17,263 nucleotides of DNA from JAZNBI01 sp045586995 (lineage in GTDB: Bacteria > Bacillota > Clostridia > Oscillospirales > CAG-272). Positions 7,163 through 14,341 of this stretch are shown here, in pieces (positions within the stretch are counted from its first letter, which is position 1; every line of letters starts with the position of its first letter). The stretch spans positions 1 to 17,263 of the forward strand of contig JAZNBI010000038.1 in the NCBI GenBank assembly GCA_045586995.1, given 5' to 3'. A program made the translations under genes and the position numbers. The notes under the pieces were generated by a model, which searched no databases, was not told the DNA's origin, and saw nothing but the letters and a program-made list of their open reading frames with translations.

Positions 7163-7813
7163 ATGACCGTTTTAAGAATTATTTTTGCGGTAATACTGTT
7201 CATAACCTTCATTCTATGCTTGAAAGTCAATGCAAAATTTACGATAAAGGATGAATTTAAATTTAAGGTATCAATTCTCGGTATACGGTTATTCGAATAT
7301 CCGAGCCCCGAAAAAAAGATGCGCGTAAACAAGCGCACACTTAAAAATCTATCAAAACCGCAAAAGCCCCAAAAAAGCAAAAAGAGCTCTCATTCAAAGG
7401 ATACTAAAAAAGAAAAGGAAAAAAAATCGCTTTCCGAAAATCTCAGTATGCTGATCTCGGTGCTTCAGGTTTTTTTCAGCCGCTTCAAACGCTTTTTGCG
7501 AATTAAACTAACGCGTATACACATAAACGTGGCTACAGATGATGCCGCAAAAACCGCTATATTATACGGTACCGTTTCTCAGGCGGTTGCCTATATAACC
7601 GCAATTATGTATAATTCCGGTTGCATTGTAAAGCGTTCGGGAAAAGAAAATATAAACGTAACCGCCGATTTTGTTTCGGAAAAAACCACGGCAGATGTTG
7701 AAATAACGCTTTCATTGGCAATCTGGCATTTTTTAGACATACTTATACACACCGGATTAAGATATATAAAAAAATCAAATTTTAAATCAAAACTTATAAA
7801 TGAAAGGAAGTAA
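7163..7813 (+). CDS. DUF2953 membrane-anchored protein (YtfI-like)
   Basis: A 216-aa protein with one N-terminal hydrophobic segment (about 4-21), then a domain rich in beta-strands. Residues 55-90 form a very lysine-rich insert (many KKS and KEK), and the C-terminal part ends in an amphipathic region. The pattern matches DUF2953, whose Bacillus member YtfI is encoded next to YtfJ/GerW, exactly as here. The function is unknown; the adjacency and shared occurrence with GerW in spore formers suggest a sporulation role. GGAAGG precedes the ATG. The gap to gerW is 3 bases, so translational coupling is likely. Confidence 0.75.
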   Translation: MTVLRIIFAVILFITFILCLKVNAKFTIKDEFKFKVSILGIRLFEYPSPEKKMRVNKRTLKNLSKPQKPQKSKKSSHSKDTKKEKEKKSLSENLSMLISVLQVFFSRFKRFLRIKLTRIHINVATDDAAKTAILYGTVSQAVAYITAIMYNSGCIVKRSGKENINVTADFVSEKTTADVEITLSLAIWHFLDILIHTGLRYIKKSNFKSKLINERK

Positions 7814-7816
7814 AAC

Positions 7817-8263
7817 ATGTCAAACGAAAATAAGCTTCAGGATATCATCAAAACCTCTCTTGACAGTTTAAGAACTATGGTCGATGGAAACACCGTGATC
7901 GGTGACTCCATTAACACACCGGACGGAACAACTATTATTCCTATCTCCAAAATTTCAATGGGATTTGCTTCCGGCGGTCTTGATTACAACTCAAAGAATG
8001 AAAAGAATGTTCCATCTCATCCCCAACAAAATTTTGGAGGTGGCGGAGGAACGGGACTCACTGTTTCACCCGTTGGATTCTTGGTAATAAGCAAAAACGG
8101 TACGGTCGAAATGATCAATGTCGGCGCAAAAGAGCCCTCCGACCCGATTGAACAGATTGCAAATATTATCGAACGCTCGCCTGATATAATCGAGCGCTTA
8201 AAGAAGGTTTTTAAAAAGGATTGTTCAAAACAGACCGAAGAAATATTAAATACAGAGCAATAA
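7817..8263 (+). CDS. gerW: Sporulation protein GerW (YtfJ)
   Basis: A 148-aa protein of the GerW/YtfJ family. The core shows VDGNTVIGDSI, GTTIIPISKISMGFASGG, a poly-glycine loop (GGGGGTG) and a strand GLTVSPVGFLVISKNGTVEMINV, all hallmarks of the family. In Bacillus it is made in the forespore and is needed for normal spore germination and SleB function. The start is 3 bases after the DUF2953 stop, with AAAGGAAG as ribosome binding site. Presence together with Spo0A, DacF and DUF2953 suggests the organism can, or its ancestors could, form spores. Confidence 0.92.
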   Translation: MSNENKLQDIIKTSLDSLRTMVDGNTVIGDSINTPDGTTIIPISKISMGFASGGLDYNSKNEKNVPSHPQQNFGGGGGTGLTVSPVGFLVISKNGTVEMINVGAKEPSDPIEQIANIIERSPDIIERLKKVFKKDCSKQTEEILNTEQ

Positions 8264-8280
8264 AACGTCATAATGGGTTT

Positions 8281-8318
8281 CTAAAAAGAGTATATATTAT
8301 TTGAATATACTTTTTTAG
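8281..8318 (+). terminator. Weak AU-rich hairpin before dacF (terminator or attenuator)
   Basis: CTAAAAA (8281-8287) pairs with TTTTTAG (8312-8318), and GTATAT (8290-8295) with ATATAC (8305-8310), around a 9-base loop. The inner stem is followed directly by T6, as in an intrinsic terminator, but it is AU-only apart from one pair. Its 3' end touches the dacF ribosome binding site AGGGAG (8317-8322), so it may instead tune dacF translation. Confidence 0.45.
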
Positions 8319-8328
8319 GGAGCTTTTT

Positions 8329-9444
8329 ATGCGCAAAGTTTTGATTTTTGGGATTGTAACTATACTGTTTATATGTTCGTTTGCTTTTGGAGTAAGTGCG
8401 GGACTTCCCTCGGTTTCCGCCAAATGTGCCATACTTATCGACGCGTCAAACGGAAATATTATATTTTCGAAAAACGCCGATAATACAATGCCAATGGCAT
8501 CTACCACAAAGATTATGACCGCTGTTGTAGCAATCGAAAATTGCGATATATCAAAAGTGGTGTCGGTTTCAAAGGCGGCTGTCGGTGTTGAGGGCTCGTC
8601 TGTGTATCTGTATGCAGATGAAAAGCTTACAATGGAATCGTTGCTTTATGCTATGATGCTCGAATCGGCAAACGATGCCGCCGCCGCTATAGCTATTGAA
8701 ATTGCGGGAAGCATTGACGATTTTGCCGCGCTTATGAATTTAAAAGCCGAGGAAATTGGACTTTCCAATACGCATTTTACCAATCCTCACGGACTTGACA
8801 ACGAGCAGCATTATACAACCGCTTATGATTTGGCAATGCTTACCAAATATGCGCTTCAAAACCCGATTTTCGCCAAGATCGTTTCCACACAAAAAATCAC
8901 TATACCTATGGATAAAACCGACTCTGTACGTTTACTTATAAATCACAATCGGCTTTTGCGTGTTTATGATGACGTTATAGGCGTAAAAACGGGATACACA
9001 AAGAAAAGCGGACGTTGCTTGGTTTCTGCCGCATCAAGAGATGGTATTACCTTGATTGCGGTTACCTTAAATGCACCAAATGACTGGAACGACCATAAAA
9101 GCATGCTGAATTATGGCTTTGATAAATATGAAAACGTACTTGTTGAAGCAAAAAACGGCATCTCTGTTGATATCCCTGTTGTAGGAGGAATCAAAAGCTT
9201 CCTTACAGTCAGTAATCTCGAAGAATTAAAGCTTACGTTGGAGCGCGAACGCGGAAGCATTACAAAAATTATTGAAGCATCGCCCTTCTTATATGCGGGT
9301 ATAGAAAAAGGAGATACGGTTGGATATGCGAAATACTACTGCGACGGAGAATTGATAGCAACGCTCCCACTCGTCGCCCAAGAAAGCATCGCTATAAAAA
9401 GAAAGCCGACATTTTGGGAAAAAATATTCGCACTTTTTAGTTAA
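8329..9444 (+). CDS. dacF: D-alanyl-D-alanine carboxypeptidase (DacF-like PBP)
   Basis: A 371-aa penicillin-binding protein of the S11 (PBP5/DacF) class that trims the terminal D-Ala from peptidoglycan peptides outside the membrane. A signal peptide covers about residues 1-31 (hydrophobic 4-22, then small residues before SAKCAILID). The catalytic motifs are in the right order: STTK (S58, K61), SAN (113-115) and KTG (220-222). A C-terminal PBP5-type beta domain follows (about 270-350), and the amphipathic tail FWEKIFALF could bind the membrane. The ATG follows AGGGAG 6 bases upstream. Its place after gerW and before an rluB-type gene parallels Bacillus spore cortex gene neighbourhoods. DacB-like cortex function is equally possible. 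Confidence 0.93.
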   Translation: MRKVLIFGIVTILFICSFAFGVSAGLPSVSAKCAILIDASNGNIIFSKNADNTMPMASTTKIMTAVVAIENCDISKVVSVSKAAVGVEGSSVYLYADEKLTMESLLYAMMLESANDAAAAIAIEIAGSIDDFAALMNLKAEEIGLSNTHFTNPHGLDNEQHYTTAYDLAMLTKYALQNPIFAKIVSTQKITIPMDKTDSVRLLINHNRLLRVYDDVIGVKTGYTKKSGRCLVSAASRDGITLIAVTLNAPNDWNDHKSMLNYGFDKYENVLVEAKNGISVDIPVVGGIKSFLTVSNLEELKLTLERERGSITKIIEASPFLYAGIEKGDTVGYAKYYCDGELIATLPLVAQESIAIKRKPTFWEKIFALFS

Positions 9445-9500
9445 AAACACATCATTTTAAAATGCCAAAAATCCTAAAAGGAAAGGTTTTCAAAAACAAT

Positions 9501-10253
9501 ATGCAAGAAATAAGATTACAAAAATTTTTTACCGATTGCGGAGTTCTTTCGCGCCGCGCAGCCGAAGCACAAATAAATGCGGGACGTGTAAAGGTAAACG
9601 GCAATGTCGCTTTTATAGGTCAAAAGATAGACCCCGAAAAAGACAAGGTGTTTTTTAACGGCAAACAGGTGCTTATGCCGAAAAAGCATCATTTTATATA
9701 CGTTATGTTAAATAAACCGAGGGGATATCTCACGTCAATGTCGGATGATAGAGGGCGCAAATGTGTTACAGAGTTGATTTCCGAAATCGAAGAAAGAATC
9801 TATCCCGTCGGAAGATTGGATATGGATTCCGAAGGGCTGCTCTTACTCACAAACGACGGCTCACTGACCAATAAGCTCACCCATCCGCGCCATGAAATAC
9901 CTAAAATATACAACGTCAAGATAAAAGGAACTCCAACCGAGGACCAGCTTCGAGCTCTGCGTTCGCCTATGAAAATAGACGAATATGACCTGGCGCCCGT
10001 AAAGATCGACCTTGTGTCAATAAAAGAAGATTACAGCGTTCTTCAAATGACTCTCTACGAAGGACGAAACCGTCAGATACGCAAAATGTGCGAGAAGGTC
10101 GAGCTTGAAATTTTGCGCCTGCAACGCATTGCCATCGGTGAACTGAAATTGGGAAATTTATCTCCCGGAAAGTGGCGTTATCTTACAAAATCACAGATTG
10201 AATACCTCAAAAATTCAAAACCGTCAAGAAACCAAAGCAAAGGAAGAAATTAA
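9501..10253 (+). CDS. rluB: RsuA/RluB-family 23S rRNA pseudouridine synthase
   Basis: An RNA-modifying enzyme that isomerises uridine to pseudouridine, most likely in 23S rRNA helix 80-90 as RluB does. An N-terminal S4 RNA-binding domain (IRLQKFFTDCGVLSRRAAEAQINAGRVKVNG) leads into the catalytic domain, with MLNKPRGYLTSMSD and GRLDMDSEGLLLLTNDG; the catalytic Asp is residue 107. EGRNRQIRKM follows. An upstream in-frame ATG at 9462 has no ribosome binding site and would add 13 unusual residues. The ATG at 9501 follows GGAAAGG (at 14-base spacing) and fits the family start, giving 250 aa. The C-terminus is lysine- and asparagine-rich. RsuA/RluE-type specificity cannot be excluded. Confidence 0.9.
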   Translation: MQEIRLQKFFTDCGVLSRRAAEAQINAGRVKVNGNVAFIGQKIDPEKDKVFFNGKQVLMPKKHHFIYVMLNKPRGYLTSMSDDRGRKCVTELISEIEERIYPVGRLDMDSEGLLLLTNDGSLTNKLTHPRHEIPKIYNVKIKGTPTEDQLRALRSPMKIDEYDLAPVKIDLVSIKEDYSVLQMTLYEGRNRQIRKMCEKVELEILRLQRIAIGELKLGNLSPGKWRYLTKSQIEYLKNSKPSRNQSKGRN

Positions 10254-10254
10254 A

Positions 10255-10647
10255 ATGTTAAAAGCATGTCCAATACAGTCAAAAGACGAACAAAAAAAGC
10301 TCTGCGAGCTTTGCGAAACAGAATATAATCCGGATTGGATGGCATATTCTGCCAACGTAGACGGTAAAGATGTCGGCATATGCCAATTTACAATAAAAGC
10401 CGAGGGAGGAATTATAAAATCGATTGCAAGAGTAAAAGGTACAGATGATTTTGAAGCAATGTTTGTGCTTGGACGCGCGGCAATGAATTTTATCAATCTC
10501 TGCGGCAACGAAACTGTATTTTTTGATTGTGACGGCGTTATAGATGAACCGTTGATCAAAGCTATCGGATTTAAAAAATCCGAATCGGGACGGTATGAAG
10601 TTAAAAATTTAACCGATTTTTTCACGCATCCCTGTCAACACAAATAA
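10255..10647 (+). CDS. Small GNAT-like protein of unknown function
   Basis: A 130-aa protein starting 1 base after the rluB stop, at an ATG preceded by AAAGGAAG, so it is surely co-translated with it. An upstream in-frame ATG at 10198 lies inside rluB and is not used here. The layout suggests a degenerate acetyltransferase fold: a strand with DGKDVGICQFTIK, strand VKGTDDFEAMFVLGRAAMNFINLCG (strand-helix), a strand ETVFFDCDG, and a terminal IKAIGFKKSESGRYEVKNLTDFF. The acetyl-CoA motif (Q/R-x-x-G-x-G/A) is not recognisable, so catalysis is doubtful. The tail HPCQHK ends in a Cys-His pair that might bind metal. I do not know the function. An intrinsic terminator follows. Confidence 0.72.
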   Translation: MLKACPIQSKDEQKKLCELCETEYNPDWMAYSANVDGKDVGICQFTIKAEGGIIKSIARVKGTDDFEAMFVLGRAAMNFINLCGNETVFFDCDGVIDEPLIKAIGFKKSESGRYEVKNLTDFFTHPCQHK

Positions 10648-10700
10648 AATCCTCTAAAAAGCTTATTTTTATGTCTTAAAATATTCAATTATATAACAAT

Positions 10701-10748
10701 ATGTGCTAATTGGTAATTTTTTACAATTATTTTAGCACATTTTTGTTT
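10701..10748 (+). terminator. Intrinsic terminator of the lon-to-GNAT-like cluster
   Basis: ATGTGCTAA (10701-10709) pairs with TTAGCACAT (10732-10740). An inner helix, GTAA-TTTT-TTAC, extends it, and TTTTGTTT follows. It separates the upstream cluster from spo0A. Confidence 0.75.
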
Positions 10749-10769
10749 AGTTTTTTTGGCTGGAAATAC

Positions 10770-10798
10770 TTGAAAATATTTACAAAATATGGTAATAT
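10770..10798 (+). promoter_or_regulatory. spo0A promoter
   Basis: TTGAAA (10770-10775), a 17-base spacer and TAATAT (10793-10798) preceded by TGG (extended -10). Transcription would start near 10805, giving a 34-base leader with the Shine-Dalgarno GGAGG. A TGTCAAA at 10804-10810 resembles a Spo0A box (TGTCGAA) at the start site, so autoregulation is possible but unproven. Confidence 0.6.
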
Positions 10799-10838
10799 AA
10801 AGATGTCAAAAATAAAAGCTTTTTGGAGGAAAAAATCA

Positions 10839-11621
10839 ATGGAAAATCGTATAAAAATACTGATTGCGGATGAAAATCCAACACAACGTCAAATTTTGAG
10901 AGAAGGGCTCAATAAAGCAGGATATTCGGCTGTCGAAGAAGCATCAAACGGTGAGGACGCTTTGCTAAAAATTGAAGAACTTCACCCCGATATAGTTATT
11001 CTTGACGTATGGCTCTCAAAGCTGGACGGCATCGGAGTTCTCAGAAATTGCAGAAATCTCAATTTTACACCTGACAGAGAACCTGAATTTATTGTGGTAT
11101 CGCTTATACCTAATCAAAATATTTTTATTGAGGCGACCAATGCCGGGGCTCAGTTGTGCCTTTTGAAGCCCTATGATATATCGAGTGTATGCGAACACAT
11201 TTCGGCAATTTTGAAAAACCGTGAAAAAAACCGATTGAATAATATTTCGCTTTCCGATCCGAGAACTCCCGACGTAGAAACTCAGGTTACAAAAATCATT
11301 CATCAAATCGGAGTTCCCGCGCATATTAAAGGATATCAGTATCTTCGAACGGCAATTCTTCTCACAATAAAGGACAGTGATATTATAAATTCGGTTACTA
11401 AAATTCTCTACCCCTCCGTTGCAAAAAAATATCAAACAACAACCTCTCGCGTGGAAAGAGCTATCCGACACGCCATTGAGGTAGCTTGGGACAGAGGTGA
11501 CGTGGATACCCTCAATTCCTACTTTGGATACACGATACAAAACAACCGCGGAAAGCCCACAAACAGTGAATTCATTGCGATGATAGCCGACAACTTAAGA
11601 TTAAAATACAAATTATATTAA
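10839..11621 (+). CDS. spo0A: Sporulation master regulator Spo0A
   Basis: A 260-aa response regulator that, when phosphorylated, commits the cell to sporulation. The receiver domain (about 4-120) keeps the acidic pair D11/E12, phospho-acceptor D56 (VILDVW), S88 in the Thr/Ser switch position and K110 (LLKPYD). A divergent linker (about 121-150) leads to the very conserved effector domain (about 150-260): IIHQIGVPAHIKGYQYLR, TTSRVERAIRHAIEVAW and the C-terminal GKPTNSEFIAMIADNLRLK. The ATG at 10839 follows GGAGG at 10 bases; upstream in-frame codons are not family-like. It stands alone between two terminators and is not next to spoIVB as in Bacillus. Identification rests on the effector domain and is secure. 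Confidence 0.97.
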   Translation: MENRIKILIADENPTQRQILREGLNKAGYSAVEEASNGEDALLKIEELHPDIVILDVWLSKLDGIGVLRNCRNLNFTPDREPEFIVVSLIPNQNIFIEATNAGAQLCLLKPYDISSVCEHISAILKNREKNRLNNISLSDPRTPDVETQVTKIIHQIGVPAHIKGYQYLRTAILLTIKDSDIINSVTKILYPSVAKKYQTTTSRVERAIRHAIEVAWDRGDVDTLNSYFGYTIQNNRGKPTNSEFIAMIADNLRLKYKLY

Positions 11622-11662
11622 AATTCGGGAGTATGTAAAATTACATACTCCCGAATTTATTT
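11622..11662 (+). terminator. spo0A terminator
   Basis: A perfect 17-bp stem, AATTCGGGAGTATGTAA (11622-11638), with a 2-base loop and its complement at 11641-11657, directly after the spo0A stop. The T-rich tail is short (TATTT). Confidence 0.85.
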
Positions 11663-11669
11663 AAAACGC

Positions 11670-11698
11670 TTGAAATAAAATCGATTTGATAGTATAAT
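11670..11698 (+). promoter_or_regulatory. Strong plus-strand promoter facing the sigma-like gene
   Basis: TTGAAA (11670-11675), a 17-base spacer and a perfect TATAAT (11693-11698). There is no plus-strand protein gene within 650 bases downstream; the next gene is convergent. See the candidate RNA at 11705-11792. Confidence 0.55.
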
Positions 11699-11704
11699 AA
11701 AGCA

Positions 11705-11792
11705 TATAACGCAAAGCAGTGTCGAGAACGCTCCCGACACTGTAGTACCAACAAGAAATCAAATTTGGCGATTAATTTGAAATCTTCTTTAT
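11705..11792 (+). ncRNA. Possible ~90-nt small RNA
   Basis: From the promoter at 11670-11698 the transcript would contain CAGTGTCG (11717-11724) pairing with CGACACTG (11735-11742). A second AU-rich stem, TCAAATT (11759-11765) with AATTTGA (11774-11780) extended by AAGAA/TTCTT, is followed by a short TTTAT. The first hairpin pairs better on the minus strand, where a G-U pair replaces an A-C mismatch. It may therefore be the terminator of the converging gene, although its minus-strand tail is not U-rich. Confidence 0.3.
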
Positions 11793-11795
11793 AAA

Positions 11796-12158
11796 TCAAC
11801 AGGCATATTTCTCTGCCGCCAACTCAAGCGCCTTCTTTTTAAGGCGAAAGCCGGTGCGACGCGATAAATGCATAAGCTCGGCACAATGCTCAACGCTTTC
11901 TCCTCTTATGTAATGATAATATAAAATGAGTTTTGCGTCACTGTTATCCAAGCTCATTACAAAGCGGCGTATTTCAAGCATTCGCGCCTGCAAAAAAACG
12001 TCTTCACCCAATGTTGTATCCTCTTCGGAAAACCGGTCAAGCAAAAATTCGCGTTCATACTTATTCATTCGCATCATTTTCAGGTTGAGCTGATATGCTT
12101 CCAGATAATTTTTTACCTTGTTGATTTTTTCTTCATTGCTTTCTTGCGATACCTGCAT
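11796..12158 (-). CDS. Small sigma-70 region-4-like DNA-binding protein
   Basis: A 120-aa protein. Residues 1-60 are helical and charged (KVKNYLEAYQLNLKMMRMNKYEREFL). The C-terminal half reads like sigma region 4: RRFVMSLDNSDAKLILYYHYIRGESVEHCAELMHLSRRTGFRLKKKALELA, where the HTH is roughly residues 87-113. Similar small proteins occur as phage-type regulators (ArpU/DUF1492-like) and as chromosomal orphans; it lacks sigma region 2, so it cannot be a full sigma factor. The start follows a long AAAGGAGGTGG, about 11 bases upstream. It has its own consensus promoter with an SOS-like box and a tandem palindrome in its 118-nt leader, and no partner gene. Target genes are unknown. Confidence 0.7.
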   Translation of the reverse strand: MQVSQESNEEKINKVKNYLEAYQLNLKMMRMNKYEREFLLDRFSEEDTTLGEDVFLQARMLEIRRFVMSLDNSDAKLILYYHYIRGESVEHCAELMHLSRRTGFRLKKKALELAAEKYAC

Positions 12159-12185
12159 CTATTTTCCAACCACCTCCTTTTACAT

Positions 12186-12207
12186 CGTTTTGAACCGTTT
12201 CGAAACG
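12186..12207. promoter_or_regulatory. Tandem CGTTTTGAA / CGTTTCGAAACG palindrome in the leader
   Basis: A perfect 12-base palindrome, CGTTTCGAAACG (12196-12207), next to a near copy of its half, CGTTTTGAA (12186-12194), one helical turn away. It lies between the predicted start of transcription and the ribosome binding site of the sigma-like gene. It looks like an operator, perhaps for the gene's own product. Confidence 0.4.
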
Positions 12208-12253
12208 CTTGCAAAATTGAATTGCAGCAGTAAAATTCATAATGTTTACATTC

Positions 12254-12267
12254 CGAACATTTGTTCT
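12254..12267. promoter_or_regulatory. LexA/SOS-like box
   Basis: CGAACATTTGTTCT contains the perfect GAAC-N4-GTTC core of the Gram-positive LexA (DinR) box. It lies at about +10 to +23 of the strong minus-strand promoter. An additional CGAAC half-site is at 12276-12280, over the predicted start of transcription. Confidence 0.55.
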
Positions 12268-12282
12268 GTTTTGTACGAACAT

Positions 12283-12311
12283 ATTATATCTCATAAAATT
12301 ACTTTTGTCAA
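12283..12311 (-). promoter_or_regulatory. Perfect-consensus promoter of the sigma-like gene
   Basis: The minus strand reads TTGACA (12306-12311), exactly 17 bases, then TATAAT (12283-12288). All twelve core bases match the sigma-A consensus. The leader to the ATG at 12158 is about 118 nt. Such a promoter would be very strong unless repressed. Confidence 0.8.
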
Positions 12312-12367
12312 TAGCGTTCTTCTTTTTTTTACATTTTTGTTAAAAATATCCAATTTAAGGAAATAAA

Positions 12368-14296
12368 ATGATTGCAATTAGCATAAACAACCTCGACATA
12401 AGCTTTGGCAATTCTACATTACTCGACAAAATCTCGTTTTCGCTTGAAGAAAATGATAAGCTCGGCGTTGTAGGTGTCAACGGATGTGGTAAATCCACAC
12501 TTTTTAAAATCATCACGGGTGAATATGAGCCCGACAGTGGAAATATATTTATTGCCAAGGATAAAACCATTGGAATTCTCACTCAAGACGGAGCATTTGA
12601 CGTTTCTGCGGGAAACACTCCCCTTGAGCTGATGTATTCTGCCTTCCCTGCACTTTTGGCGGCAGAAAAAAGAATTACAGAGCTTGAATATTTATTAAAG
12701 CAATTCGAAAATCTTTCTCACAATCAACTCTATAACTCATACGCCACCGAATACTCAGAGCTTTATGATAAGTACAAAAGGAACGGAGGGCTGGAATACA
12801 GAAGCAGATGCGCATCGATCCTTATGAAAATGGGATTTGATGAAAATACAATGAATCAAAACGTCGAAACCCTGAGCGGAGGTCAGCGCACTCGACTCGC
12901 ACTATGCCATCAGCTGTGCCGAGAGCCCGACATATTGCTGCTCGACGAGCCCACAAACCATTTGGATATAGAAACGCTCGGCGCGCTCGAAAGCTTTCTT
13001 GCCGCTTATAAAAAATGCGTCATAGTAATATCTCACGACAGATATTTTCTCGACCGTGTAACCAACAAAACGCTGGTAATCGAATATACCCGCGCCCGTC
13101 TGTACAACGGTGCATACACAAAGACCTTAAAGCAACGTGAAGCAGACCGTTTAATTGCCGAAAAAAATTATAAAGACCAACAAAAAGAAATTGCGCGCCA
13201 AGAAGCATATATTAAGCAACAACGTCAGTGGAACCGCGAGCGTAATATTATTGCCGCCGAAAGCCGCCAAAAAATGCTTGATAAAATGATTAAATTAGAG
13301 CGCCCGAAAGAAGCGCCACGGCCTATAAAATTGAAATTTGAGCAATCCATAAACAGCGGAAATGATGTTTTAAATGTAAAAAATTTGACCATGCGCTTCG
13401 GCACAAACACGCTTTTCTCAAACATCAATTTTTCAATCAAGCGAAAGGAACGCGTTTTTATCGTCGGACCGAACGGATGCGGAAAATCCACGTTAATCAA
13501 GCTGATATTGGGGCTTATGGAAGCCACCGAGGGTAGTATCGAATCGGGATATAACATTGAGATAGGTTACTATGACCAACAAAACCAGCATCTCACACCC
13601 GAAAATACCGTATTGGATGAATTATGGAATGCATATCCAAATCACAACGAGGTTGATATAAGAAACACACTTGCATCATTCGGCTTTCGTTCGGATAATG
13701 TCTTTAAAACGGTTTCCGTGCTCAGCGGAGGCGAAAGAGCACGTCTTACTTTGGCAAAGCTGATTCTTTCAAAGATGAATCTGCTTGTATTGGACGAGCC
13801 GACAAATCACCTTGATATTGACTCTCGTGAGGCGCTTGAAAAAGCGCTTGACGGATTTATGGGCACTGCGCTTGTTGTTTCCCATGACAGATATTTTATA
13901 TCAAAGCTCGCCACACGCATTATTGAAATCACCGCAAAGGGCGGTATAATAGATTATAGAGTATCAAACACAGGCAACGCCTATGACGAGTTTACCGAAG
14001 CTAAAAACGCACATTCGCAAATTTCGCCGAAAATCGAAAATACGCAAAACGCTCCCTCATCAAATAAGGAGCAGTATCTTATAAAGAAAAAACAGCTTGC
14101 CGATGAGCGCCGCGAGCAGACGCGCCAAAAGCGTCTCAAGGAAGAAATGACACGATTGGAAGAAGAAATCGAAATTATAAACCATCGAATGTCGGGCGAA
14201 GAAGCGTCAAACTATTTGTTAATTGCCGAGCTTGACAAACGCTTGCAGGAGTGCGAAGAACGTTTGCTCGAAATTTATGAAGAACTTGATATATAA
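12368..14296 (+). CDS. ABC-F family ATPase (YdiF/Uup-like)
   Basis: A 642-aa soluble twin-ATPase that acts on the ribosome, not a membrane transporter (no membrane segments). ABC1: Walker A GVNGCGKST (36-44), signature LSGGQ (169-173), Walker B with D193/E194. The charged linker (about 240-315) corresponds to the P-site tRNA interaction motif. ABC2: Walker A GPNGCGKS (367-374), signature LSGGE (452-456), Walker B D476/E477. A C-terminal coiled-coil extension (about 550-642) resembles Uup/YdiF. AAGGA lies 7 bases before the ATG. Vertebrate-pathogen antibiotic-resistance ABC-F proteins usually have longer linkers, so a housekeeping translation factor is more likely. It shares its upstream region with the divergent sigma-like gene. 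Confidence 0.92.
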   Translation: MIAISINNLDISFGNSTLLDKISFSLEENDKLGVVGVNGCGKSTLFKIITGEYEPDSGNIFIAKDKTIGILTQDGAFDVSAGNTPLELMYSAFPALLAAEKRITELEYLLKQFENLSHNQLYNSYATEYSELYDKYKRNGGLEYRSRCASILMKMGFDENTMNQNVETLSGGQRTRLALCHQLCREPDILLLDEPTNHLDIETLGALESFLAAYKKCVIVISHDRYFLDRVTNKTLVIEYTRARLYNGAYTKTLKQREADRLIAEKNYKDQQKEIARQEAYIKQQRQWNRERNIIAAESRQKMLDKMIKLERPKEAPRPIKLKFEQSINSGNDVLNVKNLTMRFGTNTLFSNINFSIKRKERVFIVGPNGCGKSTLIKLILGLMEATEGSIESGYNIEIGYYDQQNQHLTPENTVLDELWNAYPNHNEVDIRNTLASFGFRSDNVFKTVSVLSGGERARLTLAKLILSKMNLLVLDEPTNHLDIDSREALEKALDGFMGTALVVSHDRYFISKLATRIIEITAKGGIIDYRVSNTGNAYDEFTEAKNAHSQISPKIENTQNAPSSNKEQYLIKKKQLADERREQTRQKRLKEEMTRLEEEIEIINHRMSGEEASNYLLIAELDKRLQECEERLLEIYEELDI

Positions 14297-14334
14297 ATAA
14301 TCCGAGGTCAAACGACCTCGGATTATTTATATTT
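14295..14334. terminator. Bidirectional terminator between ABC-F and glucokinase genes
   Basis: A perfect 15-bp stem (14295-14309 with 14314-14328; core ATCCGAGGTC) and a 4-base loop sit between convergent genes, with T-rich sequence on both strands after the stem. The 5' arm begins within the ABC-F stop codon. Confidence 0.88.
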
Positions 14335-14341
14335 TAAAAAA

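Noticed and set aside
9462..9500. Upstream in-frame ATG for the pseudouridine synthase
   Set aside because: It lacks a ribosome binding site, and the added 13 residues are not part of the S4-domain start typical of the family.
11016..11540. Long minus-strand frame inside spo0A
   Set aside because: It is the reverse-strand shadow of spo0A; the sequence is not protein-like and has no ribosome binding site.
12133..12240. 35-codon minus-strand ORF in the leader of the sigma-like gene, overlapping its start by 26 bases in another frame
   Set aside because: No ribosome binding site before its ATG, no recognisable domain, and it contains the Shine-Dalgarno of the real gene.
12368..14296. ABC-F protein as an antibiotic-resistance determinant
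   Set aside because: Its architecture matches housekeeping YdiF/Uup-type translation factors, with no resistance-type leader attenuator seen upstream and no mobile context.
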